A stretch of 64,000 nucleotides of DNA from Thermoplasmata archaeon (GCA_015063225.1 SUSU01000006.1:1-64000); one strand, 5' to 3'. Shown: positions 28,208-37,172, counted from the first letter of the stretch. A program made the numbers and translations. The notes: a model not told the origin generated them from the sequence alone.

Positions 28208-29422
28208 ATGGCAGAGGGCGGTTGCCGTCATTTGCCGACGGCTCTAGTATTAATCGTGCTGACGCTATCGGTGATGGCGGCGACCGCCGCACCCTTAGCG
28301 TCGGCTGATAACGGTTACGATACGGACGAGCACCACAAGTTCGCGATAACGTTCGACATCCCCGGGGTATCGAACTGCGACCATTATCTCATAGATTTCG
28401 GGGACGGAACATCGATTGACAGTCTCTCGGATGACACCTCATCCGTGGATTCCACCTATGATTCGGGGTCGGATACGTGGACCTACAGGGTGATGCATGT
28501 CTATCCGGAGGTCCCCGGCACCTACACAATGGAGTTCACCGCGTACAACGGCGACGGGGAGGAGGCCACCAACGGCCTTAACGTCCGTCTTTTGGGATAT
28601 CCAGTTATCTCCTTCGAGACCAACGGCGGTAACGCCATCGACCCGATAACGGTCTCCAACGGACCCGCTAACGGCGGGACTGCGGCAGACAGCTACTACG
28701 TTCCCGCTAACGCCCCTGCGGATCCCGTTAAGGACGGCAGTGTGTTCTCCGGATGGTATTCCGACAGCGGCCTGCAGTACGCATGGGATTGGGATTATCC
28801 CGTTACGGGGGATATGACCCTTTACGCCACATGGACGGAATCGGCGGAGGAGTACACGATAACGTTCTACGTCGACCGTGTGCCTTACGATGTACGCACG
28901 TTCTCGGCCGGGGATAGGATCACCCTCCCCAACCAGCCTTCCAAGGACGGTTACAGGTTCATCGGATGGAAAGGATATTCGGATGGGATGACCGCCACTG
29001 AAACGAGAGGATTCTGCGCCATGTTCGAATCCGTTAACGCCGTATCGTATTCGGTCAGCTACGAGGTTAACGGGTCCGTTTATTCGGGATACATCGTAGC
29101 GGGATCCGTTATCGACTTCGAGCCTCCCGTAAGGGAGGGATATGTTTTCGAAGGATGGTATGCCGACCCCTCTTATTCCGTATCCTTAACGGATGCACCC
29201 GTTAACTCGGATATGCAGATCTATCCTAAGTTCACGAAGGAGGATAAGGGAGGACCGGACATGTATCTGGCATCTGCTTCGGCCGCTCTGGCTCTTATCG
29301 GAATAGGCATGGCTGCTGTGGGGTTCAAGACCAGGTCAGCAATCATTGCGATAGCGGGATGTGTGCTCGCGGCCGCCGGTATCGGCGTTATTGGACTGGA
29401 CTTTTCGGGGGTCATCGGATGA
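28208..29422 (+). CDS. Surface protein with PKD-like and InlB B-repeat domains and C-terminal TM
   Basis: YDTDEHHKFAITFDIPGV...; ISFETNGGNAIDPITV...DGSVFSGWYSDSGL and YEVNGSVYSGYIVAGSVIDFEPPVREGYVFEGWYADPSY (InlB-type repeats); C-terminal hydrophobic helices. Confidence 0.88.
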   Translation: MAEGGCRHLPTALVLIVLTLSVMAATAAPLASADNGYDTDEHHKFAITFDIPGVSNCDHYLIDFGDGTSIDSLSDDTSSVDSTYDSGSDTWTYRVMHVYPEVPGTYTMEFTAYNGDGEEATNGLNVRLLGYPVISFETNGGNAIDPITVSNGPANGGTAADSYYVPANAPADPVKDGSVFSGWYSDSGLQYAWDWDYPVTGDMTLYATWTESAEEYTITFYVDRVPYDVRTFSAGDRITLPNQPSKDGYRFIGWKGYSDGMTATETRGFCAMFESVNAVSYSVSYEVNGSVYSGYIVAGSVIDFEPPVREGYVFEGWYADPSYSVSLTDAPVNSDMQIYPKFTKEDKGGPDMYLASASAALALIGIGMAAVGFKTRSAIIAIAGCVLAAAGIGVIGLDFSGVIG

Positions 29423-30435
29423 AGGCGTCATCCCTTATCGTCCTGTTTTTGACCTTGTCGTTATCGGTATCCGCCGTCATCTTCTCCGATAGCGTAAATG
29501 CCGATCCGTTTCCGGGTACGGAAAACGATCTGGTCCCCCAATGCAACATGGTGATGTACGTCCCCGACCTGACAGACATTTGGCTGTTCGAGGGAGGGAG
29601 CGTGGATATCACATTCTCGGAAACCGATCCTTATGATTTTGCTTATAGTGAGTTCATAGGGGATTCGAACGGACTCGAGAGGCATCTTGAGTATGGTGCC
29701 GAGATTACCGGAATCCCGATGTCCGATACGATAGTCGAGGTTACCTGGATGAATCTGAGCACTGAAGAAGAGCACATCGGCTCATTCACCATCCATGTCG
29801 TGCCGACGACAACCCCGGGTACTGCAACCAACCCGGTCCGTGATTGCATCATGGTGATGTACGTCCCCGACCTGACCGACATATGGATTTACGAGGGAGG
29901 GAGCGTGGATATCGCGTTCTCGGAAACCGATCCTTATGATTTTGCTTATAGTGAGTTCATAGGTGATTCGAACGGACTTGTATGGCATGAGAACATAGGG
30001 AAGCGGATCACCGGGACTCCGACATCAGATACGGTCCTAGAAATCACCTACATGGACCTTAGTATGGAGGAAGAGCACATCGACAGTTTCACCATCCACG
30101 TCGTACCGATAACCACCACGACACAGTTCCTCCAGTCTTACATGTATATGGTCGAGGGCACCACCTCGCAGATAAGGCTGATTGGTACCGTGTCCGACGG
30201 TTCGAAATACAGGGCGGATGTCTCGGCGGACGGCGGGAGCCTTTCCACGGATAACGTGTCTAGCGGGCAGCCCTTCTATTTCACAGCCCCTATGGTCGAC
30301 GGTTCCGAGACGTTCTATGTCACGGCAACGTCGTCGGTGTCAGGAACCCAGTCGAGTTACGACGTATAGGAGGTAATCGTCGTCGATGCCCTGGTTGAGG
30401 GGAATCCCTCGGTCGGGAGAATCACCTCGTCATAA
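29419..30435 (+). CDS. Surface protein with two near-identical ~98-aa repeats and an in-frame amber codon (TAG 30367-30369)
   Basis: Starts in an ATGA overlap with the upstream gene. Reading through TAG gives EVIVVDALVEGNPSVGRITSS-TAA, homologous to the tail of the 26476-28203 protein. Confidence 0.7.
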
Positions 30436-30531
30436 ACACATTAACCCCGGGGGACCGGGGCACTCAAATCATTTCGAAATGACTGTTTTTGTCAGTAAGC
30501 ATAAGACAATGAACACCGCTTTTCTCGCCAT

Positions 30532-30980
30532 ATGGCGGACCCTGGTTCCAAGACATCCCTGACGGGCGGTGAGAAGATCCCTGACGGCTCTCATTCTCGG
30601 AGTGTTCATGACCTCCCTCGATGCGACCATCGTCTCCGTTGCATACCCACGATGGCCGAGGAGTTCGGAGAGGGAGGTCACGACACCAGCAACATCTCCT
30701 GGGTTCTGCTGATCTACACGATGATGCTCAGCAGTTTCATCCTCCTCTGGTCTAAACTCGGCACGAACCGGGGATACAAGAGGATCTTCGTGACGGGCAT
30801 CGCGGTCTTCACGTTCTCCTCGCTGGCCATCGGCGTCTGCGGGTTCAAGCCCTAACTGGGCCTTGGTGTCGTCATAGTACTGGGGGCCGTGCAGGGTCTC
30901 GGTGCGGGCATGGCGATGGCCATGTCCCTGGCGATGACGTTGCGATGTCCATGAAGAACGCGAAGGATGTCAGGGATTGA
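30532..30980 (+). pseudogene. Degraded MFS drug-transporter gene (EmrB/QacA-like N-terminal part)
   Basis: ALTALILGVFMTSLDATIVSVAYPR, then a frameshift to MAEEFGEGGHDTSNISWVLLIYTMMLSSFILLWSKLGTNRGYKRIFVTGIAVFTFSSLAIGVCGFKP, TAA, then LGLGVVIVLGAVQGLGAGMAMAMSLAM. Confidence 0.75.
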
Positions 30981-30995
30981 GTTCTGATTATTTGT

Positions 30996-31024
30996 AAAAA
31001 AAAAGCCCCCGCGCGGGCGGGGGC
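30996..31024 (-). terminator. Terminator of tbp
   Basis: On the minus strand: GCCCCCGCCCGCGCGGGGGC followed by nine Ts. Confidence 0.75.
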
Positions 31025-31042
31025 GGAGTTTAGGTGACCTTC

Positions 31043-31582
31043 TCAGTTCATGAGCCCCGCGTCGCGGAGCTCCTCGGCGATCTTGTCGACGGCACGGATG
31101 ACGTCGTTGGGGATTTTGGCGCCGGTGATGACCATCTTACCGGAGCTGAAGAGGAGGACGACGACCTTGGGGTCGTCGAGACGGTAGACGAGACCGGGGA
31201 ACTGCTCGGGCTCGTACTCGACCTTCTCGAGTCCGAGGGTGATGGCGACGGTGTTGAGGTTGATCTCGTCCCCGAGATCGGAGGAGGCGACGATGTTCTG
31301 GACTTCGACGACGGGCTCCTGGGTGATGAATATGTCTGCCTGTTCGAGATCCTTGATGACCTTTCCGACGGCCTTGATGACCTCGTCCTTGCTCTTACCG
31401 CCGGTGCAGACGATCTTTCCGCTGCGGAACAGGAGGGTGGCGGTCTTGGGCTCTTTGATGCGGTAGACGAGACCGGGGAACTGCTGGGGGTTGTACTCGG
31501 CACCTTTGAGGCATTCCTCGATGTGGTTGAGGTCGAGCTCCTGTCCGAGCGATGAGGAGGCAACGACGTTCTGGATTTCCAT
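31043..31582 (-). CDS. tbp: TATA-box-binding protein
   Basis: Two imperfect direct repeats: NVVASSSLGQELDLNHIE...YNPQQFPGLVYRIKEPKTATLLFRSGKIVCTGGKS and NIVASSDLGDEINLNTVA...YEPEQFPGLVYRLDDPKVVVLLFSSGKMVITGAK. Confidence 0.97.
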   Translation of the reverse strand: MEIQNVVASSSLGQELDLNHIEECLKGAEYNPQQFPGLVYRIKEPKTATLLFRSGKIVCTGGKSKDEVIKAVGKVIKDLEQADIFITQEPVVEVQNIVASSDLGDEINLNTVAITLGLEKVEYEPEQFPGLVYRLDDPKVVVLLFSSGKMVITGAKIPNDVIRAVDKIAEELRDAGLMN

Positions 31583-31733
31583 GTTGGTCAAACACAATCA
31601 CCTGTTTTCCCGATTTATAAAGCATTTATAAATACCTTTAGTCCGGAGGAAAAAATGGGCCAATCCTCCGACGGTCGCGGACGGTGTTGAAAACAGGCGG
31701 TGAGGGGGCTAGACGCCCCCTGATAATGTTTGC

Positions 31734-32471
31734 TCACTCGGAGGATTCCTGAGCGGATTCCTCGGGGAAGGATTCGCCGGAAAGGATGAACTTCCAGACG
31801 ACCCAGGCGAGGATGCCTCCGATGATGGGGGCGACGATGAAGACCCAGAGGTCGCTGAACGCACCGTCGACGAAGATGGCGAGACCGATGGACCTGGCGG
31901 GGTTGACGGAGGTTCCGGTCAGGTTGATACCGACGAGGTGGACCATGGTCAGGGCGAGACCGATGTAGAGTCCGCCGTTGATGGCGCCGCTGTTCTTGGA
32001 GGTGGCTCCGAAGACGACGAGCACGAAGAACATGGTCAGGATGATCTCGACAAGGAGTCCGATCCAGGCGGTGTCGTTGACACCGGCGAGGCTGTTGGCG
32101 CCTCCCATCCAGTACTTCATGGTATCTCCGAAGCTGAGGTCGTGGATACCCATCATGATGACAGTGAGGAGGAGACCGGCGATGATGGCGCCGATGACCT
32201 GGAAGATGATGTAGCCGATGAGGTCCTTGACGGAGAGTTTCTTGTCGAGGAACATGGCGATGGAGATGGCGGGGTTGAGGTGGCATCCGGAGATCTTGCC
32301 GACGGTGACGGACATGACCATGACGGTCAGACCGAAGGCGAGAGCACAGCAGACGAGGTCATACCCGTAGCCGGTTGCGTAGAGAGCGGCTCCGACACCG
32401 AAGAACACGAGAGTGAAGGTGCCGAAGAACTCAGCGAGGTATTTTCTGATGCAGTTGTCCATTAGTATCAC
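31734..32471 (-). CDS. Aquaporin / MIP family channel
   Basis: Two NPA motifs (SGCHLNPAISIAMF and TGTSVNPARSIGLAIF), 6 TM. Confidence 0.93.
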   Translation of the reverse strand: MILMDNCIRKYLAEFFGTFTLVFFGVGAALYATGYGYDLVCCALAFGLTVMVMSVTVGKISGCHLNPAISIAMFLDKKLSVKDLIGYIIFQVIGAIIAGLLLTVIMMGIHDLSFGDTMKYWMGGANSLAGVNDTAWIGLLVEIILTMFFVLVVFGATSKNSGAINGGLYIGLALTMVHLVGINLTGTSVNPARSIGLAIFVDGAFSDLWVFIVAPIIGGILAWVVWKFILSGESFPEESAQESSE

Positions 32472-32544
32472 CTATGGATTGGACACCTGTTATATCGCGT
32501 AGTATAAACGGTTTATCACAAAACTGGACTATTCCCGCGATTTG

Positions 32545-32958
32545 TCAGTAATGCTTTCTAGCTTCGTTGATCGCTTTGTAGCCTTCGGCGGTGTTCCCAA
32601 TTTCACACAGAAGTTTTCCCAGCTCCATCCATGCGTCCGCGTCCTCGGGGTCCTCCTCGAGGTGCTCGCGGAGGTGAGAGATCGCCCCTTTCTTATCCCC
32701 TTCGGAGGCCAATCTGCGGCTTGTGGAGATTCCTCCGGTCTCCTCGTCCCTGATTCTGAGGTACTCGGTGCGGGCCTTGTCCATCATCACGTCGAAGGAG
32801 TTCCTGGTGATCCACGGGTAGCGGGAGCGGACGAGTTCGTAGAAGGAATCGGCCTCTTTCGCGTCCACCTTCGCTAATGTCCCCTTGAAAAGACTGCGGG
32901 GCACATTGACCGAAAGGCTTCCGTGGTAGACGGTGAAATAACCCTCGGGGGCGGACAT
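32545..32958 (-). CDS. Small TPR-like hypothetical protein
   Basis: ISHLREHLEEDPEDADAWMELGKLLCEIGNTAEGYKAINEARK, a TPR-like motif. Confidence 0.65.
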   Translation of the reverse strand: MSAPEGYFTVYHGSLSVNVPRSLFKGTLAKVDAKEADSFYELVRSRYPWITRNSFDVMMDKARTEYLRIRDEETGGISTSRRLASEGDKKGAISHLREHLEEDPEDADAWMELGKLLCEIGNTAEGYKAINEARKHY

Positions 32959-32961
32959 GCG

Positions 32962-33723
32962 TCACTTCCTGATGACCACTCCGCACTCGTCCCTTCTGAC
33001 GGTGCCGAACTCGGGCATGAAGGCAATCTGCTCCCCGGTGAAGACGGGGCCGTCCTTGCACACGCGGAGGCCGTCGATGACGCAGCATCCGCAGACGCCG
33101 GCGCCGCATTTCATGTGCCTCTCGAGCGACAGCTGGCACTCCATCCCGAGCTCCTTGCATGCGAGGTACAGGAACTTGAGCATGATGGGCGGTCCGCAGG
33201 CGATGACGCAGTCGTACTTCTTCTTCTCGAGCTTCTGCCTCATGAGCTGTACGGCGTTGCCGTGGAAGCCCATGCTGCCATCGTCCGTGGAGATGGAGAC
33301 CTCGCAGGACTGTTTCGCCCTGTCGAGGAGGATGACATCCTTGTCGGTGCGCGCGCCGATGATGAGGTCGGAGCCGAACATCTCGGCGGCGGGCATGACC
33401 GATGCGGTCCCCACGCCTCCGGCGACGATGAGGTATCTCTTCCCGGATTCTAGGGTGTAACCATTGCCGTAGGGTCCGCGTACCTCGAGGATGTCCCCGG
33501 CCTTGAGCTCGTGGAACCTCTTCGTGGAGGGACCGATCGCCTTGACGGTGATCGACTTCATGCCTCCGGCGGTGGAGGAGAGGGACATGGGGATCTCCTC
33601 CGAACCCTCGCATCTCACCATCACGAACTGTCCGGGTTTGGCGTCGGCCTTCAGCGGGAAGGAGAAGGTCATGGTGTCGTAGTTCTCCCTCGTGACCGAG
33701 GCTATCCTCACGACCTCACTCAT
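32962..33723 (-). CDS. pyrK: Dihydroorotate dehydrogenase electron transfer subunit
   Basis: FAD/NAD-binding and C-terminal 2Fe-2S cysteine cluster (MKCGAGVCGCCVIDGLRVCKDGPVF). Confidence 0.9.
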   Translation of the reverse strand: MSEVVRIASVTRENYDTMTFSFPLKADAKPGQFVMVRCEGSEEIPMSLSSTAGGMKSITVKAIGPSTKRFHELKAGDILEVRGPYGNGYTLESGKRYLIVAGGVGTASVMPAAEMFGSDLIIGARTDKDVILLDRAKQSCEVSISTDDGSMGFHGNAVQLMRQKLEKKKYDCVIACGPPIMLKFLYLACKELGMECQLSLERHMKCGAGVCGCCVIDGLRVCKDGPVFTGEQIAFMPEFGTVRRDECGVVIRK

Positions 33724-34621
33724 GTGCGACCCCCCTCATGTCCTCGACGGAGGAGTAACCGTACTCGTCCATGAACTTGACGAGGTCCCCGTTTATCCTG
33801 CCGAAGACCTCGGGCCCCTGGTCGGCCACGGCGGAACCTATCTGATACGCGGAGGCCCCGGCCATGATGTACTGGGCGGCATCCCTCCATGTGGAGATGC
33901 CTCCGACCCCGACGATGGGGATGGATATCGAGTCGTAGAGGTCGTAGACCGCCCTGACCCCTACGGGTCTGACGGCAGGTCCGGAAAGCCCTCCGAACTT
34001 GTTGCTCAGGAATGGCTTCCCGAGTTCGGGGGTGATGACCATGGCCTTAAGCGTGTTGATGGCGACGACTGCGTCGCATCCTCCGTCCTCGGCGGCCTTC
34101 GCTATCTGCGTGAGGATGTGCGTGTTGGGTGTGAGTTTCGCCCACACGGGGATGGAGACCGCGGACGAGACCGCGGAGGAGATCTCCTTCACGATGACGG
34201 GGTCCGTGCCGAGCTCCATGCCGTATCCCTTGGCGTGGGGGCAGGAGAGGTTCATCTCTATCGCGCAGGCACCGTAATCCTCCATCTTGCCGGCGAGCAT
34301 GGCGAACTCCTCCGCGGATGCGCCGTAGATGGAACCGACGATCTTCCCCTTGGGGACGGCGACGTCCATCTCGGCCTTGAACTCCGCGATTCCGGGGTTG
34401 GGGAGTCCCATGGCGTTGACGAGTCCCCCCTCCACTTCGGTGAAGCACGGGTTCGCGTGTCCGGGGCGGGGCTCCGAACCGACGGATTTGGTGACGACTG
34501 CGCCGGCGCCTGCTTCGAGCATGCGGATCATCGAGGGCCCGGTCTCGTCCATGATTCCGGAGGCGACCATCCCGGGCCTTTCGAGGGAGAGCCTTCCCAC
34601 TTTGGTCGATAGCGATGACAT
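33716..34621 (-). CDS. pyrD: Dihydroorotate dehydrogenase (catalytic, class 1B)
   Basis: NPVxxASG-type start, GFACPGRGSEP antisense aside; LSCPHAKGYGMELGTDP, VWAKLTPNTHILTQIAKAAEDGGCDAVVAINTLKAM, GGLSGPAVRPVGVRAVYDLYDSISIPIVGVGGI. Confidence 0.92.
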   Translation of the reverse strand: MSSLSTKVGRLSLERPGMVASGIMDETGPSMIRMLEAGAGAVVTKSVGSEPRPGHANPCFTEVEGGLVNAMGLPNPGIAEFKAEMDVAVPKGKIVGSIYGASAEEFAMLAGKMEDYGACAIEMNLSCPHAKGYGMELGTDPVIVKEISSAVSSAVSIPVWAKLTPNTHILTQIAKAAEDGGCDAVVAINTLKAMVITPELGKPFLSNKFGGLSGPAVRPVGVRAVYDLYDSISIPIVGVGGISTWRDAAQYIMAGASAYQIGSAVADQGPEVFGRINGDLVKFMDEYGYSSVEDMRGVAHE

Positions 34622-34707
34622 GATGGTTCCCCATCGCGCCGCTTGTATATAGGTGCGTACGGGCGGGCGCGGGTATGCCTTTTATAAAACCCGCGGTATG
34701 GAGCATC

Positions 34708-35916
34708 ATGGACATGGAATCGCTGCGGAAGGATTTCCCCACGATGGCGACCGACAAGGGCGTCTATCTCGACAGCTCCTGTCAGTCCCTCCGCCCGCAG
34801 CAGGTCATCGACGCGGTGACGGAGTACTATACGAAGTATCCCGCCTGCGGCGGCCGCAGCGTCCACCACATGTCGAACGAGGTCTCCGTCCGCGTCGACG
34901 AGACCCGCGAGGCCTTCTGCCGTTTCCTCGGCGGGGAGGATCCCTCCCATTTCGTGTTCACCCGCAACACCACCGAGGCACTCAACGCCGTGGCGTTCGG
35001 ACTGGGCCTGAAGAAGGGCGACGCCGTCGTCACGACGGACGTGGAACACAACTCGAATTACGTACCCTGGCTCCGTCTCCGCGACACCGTAGGTTCGACA
35101 CTCAGGCACACCCCCTCCGGAGAGGACGGGGTGTTCGACATCGAGGCCTTCAAACAGACCATGGGCAGGGACGTGAAGGTCGTCTCCGTCGGTCAGGTGA
35201 GCAACGTCACAGGCTGCGAGGTCCCCGTCAAGGAGGTCGTCGAGATCGCCCACGATTACGGTTCCGTCGTGATCGTCGACGGTTCGCAGGCCGCCCCCCA
35301 CCTGTCGGTGGACCTGTGCGACATGGGTGCCGATTTCTACGCTCTCTCCGTGCACAAGATGCTCGGCCCGTCGGGTATGGGCGTGCTCTACGGCAGGCCC
35401 GGCATGCTCGAGGAACTCTCCCTCCCGAACTACGGAGGGGGCACCGTCGGTCTCGTGACCTACGATTCCTTCACAGTCGCCCCCGTCCCCGACCGTTTCG
35501 AGGCCGGTCTCCAGGATTATGCCGGCATAATCGGCTCCAAGGCGGCCGTCGAGTATCTCGAGAGGGTGGGGATGGACAACATTCGCCGCCGCGATTCGGA
35601 ACTCCTGGAGTACATGATGTCCTCGGTCGAGGATGTCAAGGGACTCTCCGTCGTCGGCCCTTCCGACCCCTCGTTACGCCGTTCGGTCTTCTCCTTCAAC
35701 ATCGAGGGCCTCGGAGCCCACGACGTCGCCATGATGCTCGACAGCATGGACGGCATCATGATCCGTTCGGGCATGCACTGTGCCCACTCCTACTTCGATT
35801 CCCGCGGGATCCACGGGAGCGCCCGCGCCTCGGTGTACCTGTACAACAACCGTCAGGACATCGACAGGTTCGCAGCGGCTGTGAAGAAGGTCGCCGAGAC
35901 GTTCGGCGGGCTCTGA
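34708..35916 (+). CDS. Class V aminotransferase / cysteine desulfurase-like (SufS family)
   Basis: VYLDSSCQSLRPQQVIDAV...FTRNTTEALNAVAFGL...VIVDGSQAAPHLSVDLCDMGADFYALSVHKMLGPSGMGVLYG...IRSGMHCAHSYF. Confidence 0.9.
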   Translation: MDMESLRKDFPTMATDKGVYLDSSCQSLRPQQVIDAVTEYYTKYPACGGRSVHHMSNEVSVRVDETREAFCRFLGGEDPSHFVFTRNTTEALNAVAFGLGLKKGDAVVTTDVEHNSNYVPWLRLRDTVGSTLRHTPSGEDGVFDIEAFKQTMGRDVKVVSVGQVSNVTGCEVPVKEVVEIAHDYGSVVIVDGSQAAPHLSVDLCDMGADFYALSVHKMLGPSGMGVLYGRPGMLEELSLPNYGGGTVGLVTYDSFTVAPVPDRFEAGLQDYAGIIGSKAAVEYLERVGMDNIRRRDSELLEYMMSSVEDVKGLSVVGPSDPSLRRSVFSFNIEGLGAHDVAMMLDSMDGIMIRSGMHCAHSYFDSRGIHGSARASVYLYNNRQDIDRFAAAVKKVAETFGGL

Positions 35917-36271
35917 CCTTCCCGTCCTCTAAGAACAGGGTGGTCGTCTCCCCGAAGGTTATCGTTATCCCCTCGGTCACTGAACCCGTGGCCGCCGTGT
36001 ATTCGCGGCCGTCCGCATGGAGGATGACCGTGTGCCCGTCCGCGGTGATGTACGATGACGGCGACGGCAGGATCTCCGTGCCCCTCACGGTCAGCTCGTC
36101 GAGTCCCGATTCCCTGTACATGTCGATGATCGATGCCGCGGAATGTGCGATGACCTCCTTCGCGTCGTTCTCGTCCGATTCGAGCAGGTCTCCGAAGGGG
36201 AGCGCGACGGTGCCGATGAGCACGGCACCACATACGAGCAGGGTCACCCTCGAGGTCAGGAACTCCATCAA
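35756..36271 (-). CDS. Small secreted/pilin-like protein, third gene of the operon (3' end uncertain)
   Basis: MMEFLTSRVTLLVCGAVLIGTVALPFGDLLESDEND...; start overlaps the previous stop. The ORF 3' end overlaps the convergent SufS-like gene by about 160 nt. Confidence 0.55.
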   Translation of the reverse strand: MMEFLTSRVTLLVCGAVLIGTVALPFGDLLESDENDAKEVIAHSAASIIDMYRESGLDELTVRGTEILPSPSSYITADGHTVILHADGREYTAATGSVTEGITITFGETTTLFLEDGKVRARRTSRRPSSQPLRTCRCPDGCCTGTPRRGRSRGSRGNRSRSGHSACPNGS

Positions 36272-36699
36272 GCGTATCCCGTCCTGATGCCGTAATTCCC
36301 CTCTTCATCGGATGTGCATTCCATAGTTAATACACATGAGCCAGTTGCCGTGAAAACCTCACCGAGGAACCTCACGTCGGGAGTCTCCATGAAATGTTTC
36401 TCCCTGACGGAATCTCCCTTCATTATAGAGTACGACCAGGCATCCGCACCGGTTCCTCCGAAGGTTAACGAATAACCCTGTTGCATGTGCAGTTCGACCG
36501 TCCCAGTGCTTCCTTTCCCCGCGAACCAGAGTTCCTCCGCGAGGGATTCAGCCTTATCCGCCTCGTTGCGCATCTCAGCCATGTCGGAATCGTCCCTGAA
36601 AGATTCCGCCGCGTTCACCAGGGAGGGGGCGAAGAGGGCGATTATCAGGAAAGCGATGGCTATCCTCAGCGGCAGCCCCAGGACCCCCCTCCCGTCCAT
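36268..36699 (-). CDS. Pilin-like secreted protein
   Basis: MDGRGVLGLPLRIAIAFLIIALFAPSLVNAAESF, short basic/Gly leader then hydrophobic helix; ATGA overlap with the upstream gene. Confidence 0.65.
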   Translation of the reverse strand: MDGRGVLGLPLRIAIAFLIIALFAPSLVNAAESFRDDSDMAEMRNEADKAESLAEELWFAGKGSTGTVELHMQQGYSLTFGGTGADAWSYSIMKGDSVREKHFMETPDVRFLGEVFTATGSCVLTMECTSDEEGNYGIRTGYA

Positions 36700-37172
36700 C
36701 AGCCCTTCACCACCGGGATCTTCAGTTCGGTGTCCCCGATGTCGGAGGATATGTTGGCCGTTATGTACCCGATTTCCGCAGGGACCGTCTTCACGGTCAG
36801 TCCTTTGAAGGTTATGTCCCCGTTCGAGTCGGTCTGTCCGTAGGTGGATGACCCTGTTATCCCCAATCCGGTGAGTTTCACTACGGCGTTCTCGATACCG
36901 TCCCCCTTGCCGTTGACCACGTGTACCGTCATGTCGAAGCTGGTGTCCGCGCATGTGCTGTCGCCGTTGACGGTGTACATGGAATCCTTCACGGACACCA
37001 TCGTCACGTCGCTGCTGATGTCTCCGTACGTCTCCGGTTCCTGCCCCTGCAGGTCGTTCATCCACCCTATCAGAATCCCCACTCCTATCGTCGCTACGAC
37101 GATGATGATGAGGAGTTCCATCGGGAGGCCTTCGATGCCTCCCCTCCTGTTGTTGCGTAATGCGTGAGTCAT
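36699..37172 (-). CDS. Pilin-like protein with class III-type signal
   Basis: MTHALRNNRRGGIEGLPMELLIIIVVATIGVGILIGWMNDLQGQ: positively charged leader, Gly, then hydrophobic helix. Confidence 0.65.
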   Translation of the reverse strand: MTHALRNNRRGGIEGLPMELLIIIVVATIGVGILIGWMNDLQGQEPETYGDISSDVTMVSVKDSMYTVNGDSTCADTSFDMTVHVVNGKGDGIENAVVKLTGLGITGSSTYGQTDSNGDITFKGLTVKTVPAEIGYITANISSDIGDTELKIPVVKG

